64,000 nt of DNA, taken from positions 44,706,001-44,770,000 of the forward strand of contig CM060842.1 of the NCBI GenBank assembly GCA_030762175.1, read 5' to 3'. Shown in pieces: positions 54,251 to 64,000 of this stretch. The stretch comes from Metallyticus violacea (taxonomy: Eukaryota > Arthropoda > Insecta > Mantodea > Metallyticidae). A program made the position numbers and the translations under genes. Numbering within the stretch: position 1 is the stretch's first letter; each line of letters starts with the position of its first letter. The notes under the pieces are model-generated. The model worked only from the letters and a program-made list of their open reading frames with translations. It had not been told where the DNA came from and made no database searches.

Positions 54251-55176
54251 TCCATATTATTTGCTCACCTAAATATTTTTTTTTCTGACCCGCCAAATGA
54301 AAAATTGTTTCAAACAAAAGCTTTTTATAGGAGAGTTCTTACTGAGGGTACACCTTCTGTATCTCTATTAATAGAACTTCATTTTTTACATAACACCATG
54401 TGCATTTTATTCACTAATTCACTTATTCTTTCCTAGAACTATTCAGAAATGTATCAACCGTACCTTTTAATCAAGAAAACAGTAGATGGAAATGTTAAAT
54501 GCTTGACTTCTTATATGTAATAGTACTACAGTGAATCCGTTTAACTAAATCATTTAACCTCTTCAGTGATGTAATCGATAAATTATTATCTGCTAACTTA
54601 ACACTATCCAGCAACATTTCTACTTTCTTTTCTTGCGTGTACATCTTATAAGAAAAAGTGTAGTCACAACAGCTCAGTGCAGTTCTAACTTACTCCGATA
54701 AATGACTACAGTATGTAAGCTAAAGCAACGACAATATGAATGAGAGAGATGGGTTAGCTATCCCCACCTCCCTCTGAGGGTATCTGTGTTTACATGAATT
54801 GTAAATCACAAACAAAGCCTACAGTACTACATTGTGTAAGTAATTTGTACAACCAAGGCATTAAACAGTTCGGTTTCTTCAATAAATCTTACCGTTTGCA
54901 CATCTGCTTTTTCTTGACAAAAATACTATTGTGTAATACATTTTTAAGTACTCACAGAGAGAGTAAATGTGTACTTGAGTAAAATGTACTTGGTGTCGTT
55001 TAAGAAAACGAAATTCTATCCCGTATCTCTTACATTAATGGAGACACAAAAAGTACACGCTCAGAAATAACTCCAATATGATGTTAAATCATTTTGTTTT
55101 AAACAATTTTTATTTGGCGCATCAGAGAAAAAAAAAGGTATTTTGGGTTAGCAAGATAAAGGGATACCCTTATATG

Positions 55177-55446
55177 AATGAATGAATGGTGTTTAACGCC
55201 CATTTTTACTGCAGAGGTACCACAGGCGATGGACACTGGTGATGAATGAAATGAAATATTGGGAAAGGCTTTTTAAGGAAGTAAACGTTCCAGGCCTAAG
55301 TTTAAGGTACCTCCCCGACATTTGCCATTTATGAGGACTGAGGAAAACCGGGAAAAACACTCAGTTAGGAAGGACGGTCCTGGCGGGATTCGAACCCCAG
55401 ACATCCCGCTCACGAGTCCGCGCCTTAACGACCTCGGCCACCCGGT
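55177..55446 (-). mobile_element. SINE-B copy 2 with perfect 12-bp target duplication
   Basis: TACCCTTATATG flanks it exactly at 55165-55176 and 55447-55458. On the minus strand the head reads GGGTGGCCGAGGTCGTTAAG with B box GGTTCGAATCC. The body ends in GGGCGTTAAACACC, followed by ATTCATTCAT. It is very similar to copy 1, and better preserved. Confidence 0.95.
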
Positions 55447-55638
55447 TACCCTTATATGGGGGCGGTGCTCCTTCATAACAAATAATATGGAGTTTAGATG
55501 TAACAGAATAACTTGTGAGCTCTATGCGCTTAGGAAAATGTTAATCGTTTTATGTACCTTAAAAAAAATCATCACTTAACATATATTTCAAATGCTATAG
55601 TTTATAACATCCATGACTGCTATTGGGATGTTCAAATA

Positions 55639-56832
55639 CGAGGGTGGAGCCTTGACCTTGAATTGGAAAGATAATTGTTATTGACGTTGGTACATCTGTC
55701 TTTAGAACTCGTTTTAACTATCAAGTCATTGTTTTAAATTGATTATTTAATACATATTTCTGAAGCAGAATTATTGTATGTATTCCATAAAATGGATAAT
55801 ATCGTGCAGTGATAAAGTTGTTTGCAAAAGATGCCTTAACGCCAAAGAAAAGTATGTAAATTTTATAAAAAGTTCATAGAGATGCATCTCCTTCATTAAA
55901 AAACGAACCACCGAATTTAAACGTGGCCCTACCAAACTATAAAATGACCCACATAAAGGGCGTCCAAAAATGCAACAACGGCAAAATTCATTGAACAAGT
56001 ACAATATAAGATTTTTAGATGACAATGGAGTTAAAACGCAAAGTTACTGAGGATATAGACATTTCAAAGGAACGTGTAGATTTTATTTCACAGAAAGAAT
56101 TGCATATGAAAATGCTTTGCGCAAGATGGGTGCCGCATTAAAAAACACATTTGGATGAAAACATCGCAAGTGTTTGTAGCGTTTTAACAGCAACAGAACT
56201 GATTTTGAGCGTCAGCTTTTAACTGTGGATGAAACTCGAATGCACCATCACACACCAGAATCAAAACAGTAGGCAGAAGCCGGTAGCTCAGCGCAAAAAA
56301 AACAAAGTCGGTTCCATATGCGGAAAAGGTTGTGGCACCAGTCTTTTGGAGTGCTAATGGAATTTTACTAATTGATTACCATCTTCAAAGGGTAAAACCA
56401 TACCTGGAGAGTACTATTCCAATCTTTCAAACTAATTAGCTGAAAAATTCGTGAGTAGAAAACCCAGTTTGCAGCAGAAAGAAATTAATTTGCACCAAGA
56501 CAATGTACATGCTCTCAAAAGTGTTTTACCTACGGGAAAATCGAGTATGAATTGTTGGATAATTCACCCTATTTCCCAGACTTAACTTCAAGTGACTTTC
56601 ATTGTGTCCAAAACTCAAACTGTTTCTCACTGGTCAGTATTTTTCATAAAATTGAGAGGCAATTGCAACTGTAAAGGAGTCTTTTGAAGATCATCCGGAA
56701 ATCTACTTCTGAGATGGGAATGGTGTTGGAGCATCGCTGAAATAAATGTATTGACTTATGGAAATTAAACGTATGTTTAAGTTAAAAGCTCGTTCTTCAT
56801 TATTAAGTAAAGAAATTTTCACACTAACCTCG
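55639..56832 (+). mobile_element. mariner element, decayed
   Basis: The left end CGAGGGTGGAGCC and the reverse complement of the right end CGAGGTTAGTGTG match only partly, but both start CGAGG and are bordered by TA (55637-55638, 56833-56834). Size 1194 bp. Internal text confirms the family. Confidence 0.7.
56040..56800 (+). pseudogene. mariner transposase pseudogene
   Basis: Pieces in order: LLTVDETRMHHHTPESK (DETWIHHYTPETK block), INLHQDNVHALKSV (HxDNAxAHxS block, first Asp retained), ELLDNSPYFPDLTSSDFH (LxHPPYSPDLAPSDFH block, second catalytic Asp retained) and EINVLTYGN-like end text. Multiple stops and frameshifts occur. Confidence 0.8.
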
Positions 56833-56834
56833 TA

Positions 56835-58255
56835 TTAGCAGTCTAGTCAGACATTTGACGATAGATTTTCCAGTTCTCAGCTTTCTTATGTTTACATTAG
56901 CCTTTATAAAATACCATCACCTTATTTAGAATGTAAACCTCCCCAGAAGACTGCATTTAACGCATTGCTTACAAGCAATTGGGCACTCTCCTTAAGGAAA
57001 ACAGTCCGTAAAAAGAAGTGACAAATTGACTCAGCCTTTGAGAGCGTGCGTTTGGCTGCTCAGTGTTTTCTTACGTTTGAAACAGTTGGCCGAACGTGAG
57101 ACAGCCTTTGAGCCGGGTGTTTGGTTTATCCGGGCCTGGGTAGGGGTTAGCGAAGCGCGATAAAAACAAGGAAGTGACCGGAGGCAAAACCAAAGGTTAA
57201 AGGGAGAAGTAACCTTGCTTGTTAAATTTTAATCACTCTCCAGGGTTCCACTTCATATTGACTTTTCTTCTTTGCACTTGCTCCTGCCATCCGCGCCACA
57301 CAGGTTGCCACACTGTCAAGGGGATATCCAAATTTAGTCTGCCTTAGTGGAGATGTCACGTGCAGCGTGCATATTTCACAATGGGCGACAGATGCACGTA
57401 TTTCTGTAGATGCCAGCAACTGGAGTCAGCTGACTAATTTGGAAAACACGTTAAAGTGAAATACATTTTATATAGTTTCTTTTGTTTTGTTTTGTCTCTT
57501 CCTCTTCATACCCTTTGCTTTTGCTCCTTTCGGCGTAATCCTTGTTTTCTGCTCCTCACTCTTTTTCCATTTCATCATTTTCTTTCTTCTTGTTCTAGTT
57601 CTGCCGCTTTTATGCATTTTTTTCTTCCTCTAGATTTTCATTTTTATCCCTCTGTTCAACCCATTGCTTACCGCTTTTGTTCATTTCTTATTTATCTTTT
57701 AATTTGTTTATTCCTGCTTTCTTTGGCTTTTTTTTTATTCCTTTCTTCTTAATGTCTTTTCTTTTTTGTTTCTTTCGTTCTTATTTTCCTCTTTGTATTT
57801 GTCATAAGTGCTATTATTCTTCTGTTCCTCACCGTTCTTTTATTTTTTGCTATTATTTCTAAATCTCAATAACAATAATAACATTAATAATATTCTTAGC
57901 CTTTGCCCTAAAATGAATAAAAGAGATTATATGTGTATAAAGAGTAATTTTTACTGTTCTCTTGAAGTATAACATTTAATTCATTTTGCAACTTCTAATA
58001 TTTTCGGCATTATTCCGCTGCTATGACCGGTCTGCTTTCTTTTCCACTTTGTCAAAATCAGTTACTAATATGAAGGCTATGAGGCTAGTAAATTGGGCTA
58101 CTATCGCGGCAACGCTCTTTAGGCTCATCGTCATATTGCCAACACTCTCGTTTTGATTTTGCAATATTTTGGAGTTGCCACTTTAGAACATGAAATAAAA
58201 AGGCTTGCAGTTTGCTTAAACGTTTTTAGCATTTGTATAATTGTAATTTACAAAA
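56835..58255. other. Spacer without recognised gene
   Basis: Contains a pyrimidine-rich low-complexity tract at about 57475-57860, responsible for the hydrophobic ORFs there. The minus-strand ORF 57222-57419 has no recognised family. Confidence 0.4.
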
Positions 58256-58259
58256 GAAA

Positions 58260-58710
58260 TCTATTATAGAACCAAAAAGAAACCGAACATGCGTGGAAAC
58301 TTTTATTTCAGAAGAAATCAAACGTTTTACACAACACTTTGTCCCTAGACAGTGATATACTTCTGACAGAGCCCGCATCCTAATCCTGCAGTCTATTTTT
58401 GATCACTTTCTGCAAAGCGCTCATCGCACATGCCTTCATGCCTTCGACCGAAGCAAACATCCGCCCCTTGAGAAAGTTTTTGGCTTTTGGAAACAGACAG
58501 TAATCAGCTGGAGCAGGATCTGGAGAGTATGGAGGATATGGGGGAGTGACCGGTGTGTTGGAGCGTATCGTGATGTAAACGCAATTCTTTTCTTACCACA
58601 AATGAGACCTTTTTCGTCGCAGTATCACGTAAATGACTAAGAATGGCAAGATAGTCCCCTTACACAGTTGAACCTTTAGGTATTCTAAATGAACATAACG
58701 GCTATGTTGT
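58260..58710 (-). pseudogene. mariner-like transposase C-terminal relic
   Basis: Minus-strand text: PPYPPYSPDPAPADYCLFPK-like (PPYSPDLAPADYxLFPxLK block), then KNFLKGRMFASVEGMKACAM, then SALQKVIKNRLQD. Only the C-terminal third is present. The frame changes once near the start. Confidence 0.65.
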
Positions 58711-59450
58711 GCTAGTCACAGTTGAACTACTTACTCCTGGGAAGTCGCGGTCGGTTTTATTCGCCTGGGAACTTATACTGTACTGCATTAGGCAATGTAG
58801 AGAATTTGCCGAACTAGCACGGCGAAACAAGACAACGATCAGTTTCCTTTGGCTCTATTAGTCAAAACTCATAGAATGCAGGTAATTATAGAAATGGCCA
58901 CTGCTCCATTCGAGAAATACATAATCTGCAATAAAATTACCCAAAATAGCTACTCCACAAATGTAAGGCATAATATGGCGAACATTCATTTATCTGATGA
59001 TTAAAATTCAACCAGGCTGAAACTCTCTTGAGAGATAGGATCAGAGGACATTATATAAAAACTTTCATTCAGTATTGTACAGGATTGCCATGGTACTCAC
59101 CACCATACCAGCGCGCTAATTTGAAAACTTAGTTATTTATTTAGTGACCTTGTAAAGCGAAACTGTGCGGAATCCAGAGGGCTGCCGAGAGAAAGTGATA
59201 TTCAGCTGCTCGTCTCCATCTCGGAATAATTAGTTGAGCTGACAATGCAGAGTTCGGCAGGAAGGGGATCAAGGATATGTTGCTTCTTGGTGGTAACAGA
59301 AATAACTTTACTCCAGAAAGAAATCTTTGAAGTTTCCGAACAAAACCCTGCTGCCACATGCTCGTCCATGGAAAAAGTGCAATCATATGAGAACGAGAAA
59401 GGGGCCAGGAAAGAGAGTATTATTGATTTTTCCTCCTCTTCATCATCTCT
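58710..59450. other. Spacer without recognised features
   Basis: No domain, tRNA-like or repeat signal recognised apart from isolated short ORFs. Confidence 0.35.
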
Positions 59451-60560
59451 CTCTTTCTACCAGCCAACTTTGCCACCCGTCTTTCACTTCTGCAAAACAG
59501 AGACAGGATGCTCTTGTCGCGCGCTCTTCTGCGCATGCGTTTTGCAAACATGTTCACATAGGAATTCATCCACTTTTACTTACAGACATCGATATATTAC
59601 TTTTAACCGACATCTTTTTCACCCAACTTGATCCTCTCGTTGATTGCAGGAGAAATTAATGCTTGTTTATATTGAAACGTAAGTGGGTTTTGGGTTAGAG
59701 GCTTCTTCTCCGCCTTGTGTTGTTATTGAGCGGCGGCCATTACGGCTAACCCGACGCTTCCGACGCTCGTCCAGAGATGGCGAGGGGATACCGGCGTCGA
59801 GAGCGAGCGTGCCCGCTGGAGTCAGGCTGCCCAACATAAGCGATGCCAGTGCGATGAAATGGGGAAGAAACATCGCGTATGAAGTTTCGGGGAGCGATCG
59901 CAACTCAAACTGTCGTAGTGGGAGATACAAATATTATGTTAATCCCAAGAAGTGATGCTGTGAACTGCATATGGTTTACTTTGGGCATGAAAACCGGTTA
60001 GAAAGCTTAGCGGTGAGGCATCTGCGTGAAGCGACAGGCATTTGTTTCGCGTTGTCAAATCCAATGGATGCATCGTCTGCATCGACAGAGAAACTGGTGT
60101 TTTTTTGAGTGTTTTCGATTTTTATTCCGTATGCTGTAGCAGGGATTAAGGGACGCAAGCATCGTCCCATGGCAGAATATTGAGTTTCGAGTCGGAAAGT
60201 CGCGTACTGAAGACAGACAATTCGATCCGTGTGCTAGATGAGGTAGCGGCAGTGTTGTGGGTGTAGAATTGTGTGTAACTAAAGCGTTTTGCTCGCTCCT
60301 TCCTCCATCTTGTAACTATATAGTGTGCAAATTTATCGTGAATTTTATCTCTTCGGCAGTTGAACGCGGCACCGCTCGAACCTGTGTGGAAATAACGCTG
60401 ACGCACTGACCACTGGGGAATCCCGGGGAAAGAAAATTTACCCTCGGGAGTGCATAGCCCCAAGTAACACGCAGGTACTCATAGCTGACAGTAGACTTTC
60501 CTCGCGATTTAAAAGCATTCCTTTGCGATAACACAGTGACCTGTTGACACATTCGTGGTA
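59450..60560. promoter_or_regulatory. CpG-rich block, possible promoter or 5' exon
   Basis: CpG and GC are clearly raised compared with the flanks (for example CGCGCGCTC near 59519 and GAGCGGCGGCCATTACGG near 59729). A consensus donor GTAAGT follows AAAC at 59679 on the + strand, and another lies at about 61313. Open frames of about 90 codons occur on both strands here, as expected from GC. No recognised protein. A gene starting here would extend outside the window. Confidence 0.35.
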
Positions 60561-62699
60561 GAAATAGAATTCCAACGAGTGATTATCGAAAAGAGAAAGA
60601 TTTGATTTTGTATTGGATGCGAGATACTACCCTACAGCATGAAACAAAAAGGGCTTTAAAATATTGCAATGTTTGTGTAATTAGAATTTATAAAAAGAAA
60701 CCTTTTCGGGCTTCTAACTTAAGCACAAATTCCTTTCTTCTGGCCTACATCAAGTAATTATTAATGTTTGTTATCTTCTTGAAAAAATTGATGAGAATAA
60801 TCGCGTTAATAATGAAAACAAAAATCGAGGTAAACACGTTGTTGGACGTTCTACACATTGATACATGCCGAAACTGATACATTCAGAGTTGTTGACTTTA
60901 AGTGCCAAAACATTTCATGATCGTTGTAGTCTAAAAGTTGCCCTTTTTGTTTAGCTATAGTGTATGTGCCTTTTTCTCCCATTTAGTGCTAGTGAAAAAT
61001 GCAAAAAAATACATAATCCGCGTCTTTGTTATTGAACTTAAGTAATTCTCTTTTTTCAGTAGCGAATTGTGATATTGATTTAGGAGTCAGCCAAATAACA
61101 TCTGCTCTTTTTTTTATACGCAAGTAAGAGCATAAAGGCGGGCAAAGGGCTCTTAAACCAATTTTTGGACTCTTGGATTGCGAAATATAATACCGCAGTG
61201 TAAATAAAAGTGTTTAATTCTGTGAACCCGAGTTGTGTTTTCTGGATTACCACCGATGCATTATCGTTCCGTGGAAACAGTCAACTTTCAATTCTTCGCC
61301 CTTGTTTAGGAGGTAAGTTGTTATATTTATTATTTTTCCATATGTATCACGTCCGTATATATACCAGAGAGCGAGCTCAAGAAACATCTGGGGATGAACA
61401 TGCAGGTTGATAATGTACATCCCAAGAGAGGTGAAGGAGCCTGACTTAAGTCTTGCATTGTTTAATATTTTCTAACCTTTCCGTCCCCCTCTCGCTCCCC
61501 CTCGGCCCGGTCGTTTCCATGATGGTCTAGCCATCTCCTCTCCACTGAAAGCATTGCTCCATTTTCCTTCTCTCTCATACAAATAACCACACCCTATAGG
61601 CTATACGTGTGATGGTGGTGCGCTCACAATCCAGGCACGCCCCGCGCTCGTCAGCTGTTTCCAGAGTCTCCATGTTGTTGCGAAGACGATTATCGTATGT
61701 GCGCGCGCGTTTATTAGCCTTCCACTGATTTAAGGACCATAAACTTGAGTAATTTGGACATGGTTTCACAGCATTGCATTATTTAAGTGAATTGCTCATG
61801 ATTTTTGTAATTATATGTCACATACGTTTATAGTATATCTTAGTTGATTCGCACCTAAAATATATATTATCTGCTAACGTTGCAAAAGTAAGCAACTGTT
61901 TCAAACATTTCAAAGACAGAAGCAAACCCTATATATTCCTTCAAAACAAAACGCACGTTGGCGTGTATATATAAAGTTAGGCAATGTTTCAGTTATATAT
62001 TGATATGTAACGCGCCTACCTCGATAGTCTTAAGCGAACTGAATATTTATTATAAATATATTATCTGATAATTTTCATAATTTTTAGTAAAGTATACAAA
62101 ACATAGATAAAACATTGCACACAGCTCGTGTTCTAACTTAACCCACTCGTTAATAAAGCTCAATTTTTGAACCTAGATATATAAATAACTATTGTTGATG
62201 GAAAAGTAGTTGTAGTAAATTTACAATTAAATGACAATTATTTTTACGTATATATAAACATTATCAAGTCTAGACTGTTTTTATTGGATATAAATACAAA
62301 GTTATAGTTTTATTTATTTTAATTTATTTTGTGCCAGGTGCATTGGTTTATTTATTTTACTTTTTAATTTTTGGAAGCAATGGATTTCGGTATATCGGAT
62401 GACTAAAACTATTGGAATATTAGAAACAATTTATGGTACAAAATAGAAACAAATAATTTTATTTGTAGAATGACTTGCATAAATATAACATTTTATATAT
62501 TTGAATGAACGCTATGTAGATATTGTAACCAGCCAATGCTTTGCAGTAAATGTAGACAGGAGCTGTGGATCATGACTAAAGCCGGGGTGCACAACTTTGC
62601 TACTGCTACTGCTGAAAATAAACTGCATGATTCTAGAATCTTATAGCTGAATTAACATTCATGTGCGAGCCCTAACAGAGCAGAAAAAGGGAGAATGAA

Positions 62700-62741
<42 letters not shown>

Positions 62742-63072
62742 AAATATCTATTTATATAACCAAACAAGAAAAAATTCCCTTGTTTTCTTGGCAGCAGAAA
62801 TCATTGCATACTTGCAATGTTTTGAAATCACAATTTCATTCAAACTAATACTCGGAGTTGGTCTATCCAGTTTTTAAATTTTAAATGTCTCTTCCAGTGG
62901 TTACAAAACAAAGGGTTAGAACGTTAATTTTGTATACACTTAATTTTTTTACATTCAATTAACATAAAACAAAATAAAGCAACAGCTACTTCAAGAATTC
63001 AAACGAAACTTCACTAGCCTACCTTTCAGCAACAGCTGACTACTAAAGAAACGACTATCTTTGGAGAGATTA

Positions 63073-63120
<48 letters not shown>

Positions 63121-64000
63121 GTGTTTAACGCCGTTTTACTGATAATGAAATAATTGCAAGTTTTCATATATTTAGTATATATTACAGTGTTGTCATTAAT
63201 ATAGGTACTATTTCAAAGCACTTCTTAGCGACCTCACTTCTTAAAAATAGGAGTCCGTACGTAAAAACAACGTTAGGAATGTGTATCGTGTAACTTTTTT
63301 TTATGACAACACAAAATTTACATTAAACAAACATTTCAGGGTGGAGATATAATAAGATAACCATTTTATTTCACAGAGGTTAAACCGATTATAATCAACA
63401 AAACGGTTCGAAAATTTTTAATGTTACATTCAAGTAACTAGAGAGTAATACGGGTAACATGTGAATATTAACGTTAAATTTGTTATATATTTGTGTTATT
63501 TGTAATATTTACATTGTGAAATGTTGAGGTAATTCTTTATTTCTTACTGAATGAAGTTTGTACATTGCAAATAGCAATTCTTTTTCGGTGCGTAAACGTG
63601 CGTAATGTAATTGATTTCTTTACGTGCGAGAGTTTTAGTGGCACCAGCAATAATTAGGCGAATTTCAACGTTAAACACTGTCGTGGAAAATACGTTTTAT
63701 AACTCTGTAACATTTAAAACTCGAGGCCAGCTTTCCTGTAAACTCACGTGACGAGAGGTGACGTTTCAAGTGGTGCATACATACTATGACTTATGGACAA
63801 GAGACTCTTTCTTCCCTTACCGTTCCCTTTTACCTCCGCCGATCAAAATTTTCCATAAGCTGACAGAGACATAAGTTTGCACAGCGTATCAAGCAGTAGT
63901 TATAGGAAATGAAAAGTTTATATTTGTTATGATAACCAAACTTCTTAGAGCGTCCGCCCCTGCATTTTAATACATTAAATAATGGTCATGTAATGATAGC
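60560..64000. other. AT-rich spacer with microsatellites
   Basis: No coding sequence is recognised. It contains (TA)n at about 62702-62739 and a TTA run at about 63071-63119 followed by a SINE-B-end-like piece (GTGTTTAACGCCGTTTTACTG). A small CpG-containing patch lies at about 61490-61700. Confidence 0.4.
63071..63142 (-). repeat. (TTA)n run joined to a SINE-B 3'-end fragment
   Basis: GTGTTTAACGCC followed by a T-rich piece equals the SINE-B terminus seen at 22422 and 55189. The microsatellite sits where the tail of the SINE would be, so it may have grown from it. The rest of the SINE is missing. Confidence 0.6.

Noticed and set aside
57456..57862. Hydrophobic ORFs suggesting membrane proteins
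   Set aside because: They come from a T/C-rich low-complexity tract (Phe, Leu and Ser codons).
1..64000. CRISPR arrays, operons or bacterial defence systems
   Set aside because: No short regularly spaced palindromic repeats, no operonic gene packing; the spliced genes and SINEs show animal DNA.

Overview
The window is nuclear DNA of an animal, most likely an arthropod with a large, AT-rich, repeat-laden genome. The evidence is: genes with about 5 kb introns, tRNA-derived SINEs with clean target-site duplications, mariner and Tc1 relics, Penelope-like elements, a DUF4817/Tc3-type element common in arthropods, and long microsatellites. The species cannot be named from the sequence. No bacterial, organellar or CRISPR-like content is visible.

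Only two host genes are convincing. (1) A complete alpha-tubulin gene lies on the + strand (7426-24708). It has a one-codon first exon (ATG followed directly by GTAAGT) and three further exons at 12640-12862, 18327-18628 and 23890-24708. The reading frame closes exactly to 448 residues, with K40, the GTP loop, the catalytic Glu and the C-terminal Tyr all present. Its many substitutions point to a divergent isotype. (2) An intronless bZIP gene lies on the - strand (37090-38004, 304 aa). It has the basic/zipper region and the cysteine-containing C-terminal signature of CREBZF (Zhangfei), and a CRE-like TGACGTAA lies about 45 bp upstream of its ATG.

Layout. 1-2 kb: no recognisable gene. 2.07-7.02 kb: a large imperfect foldback with arms of about 1.4-2 kb, whose outer parts are tandem repeats of about 135 bp. 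7.25-24.8 kb: the tubulin gene. Its introns hold Penelope-like relics (one pair arranged head to head, one with inverted ends carrying hammerhead-ribozyme-like motifs), SINEs, a hAT relic and a LINE 3' relic. They also hold a GC-rich block with a TATA box that looks like an LTR or another foreign insert. 24.9-30.5 kb: a mariner relic, a near-perfect hairpin MITE, SINEs and a hAT relic. 30.8-36.4 kb: weak minus-strand exon candidates and a Tc1 element with matching inverted ends. 37-38.3 kb: CREBZF and its promoter. 38.3-57 kb: accessory DNA with seven-copy SINE family members, two mariners with recoverable ends, a hAT relic flanked by inverted 0.4 kb repeats, and a LINE relic ending in a 1.2 kb (GTAT)n array with higher-order structure. 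It also includes the DUF4817/Tc3 relic and further SINEs. 57-64 kb: mostly unassigned; a CpG-rich block at about 59.45-60.56 kb may be the promoter or 5' exon of a gene outside the window.

The two genes show no functional link. Everything else is mobile DNA or unassigned spacer, and most long ORFs inside it are relics or low-complexity artefacts.
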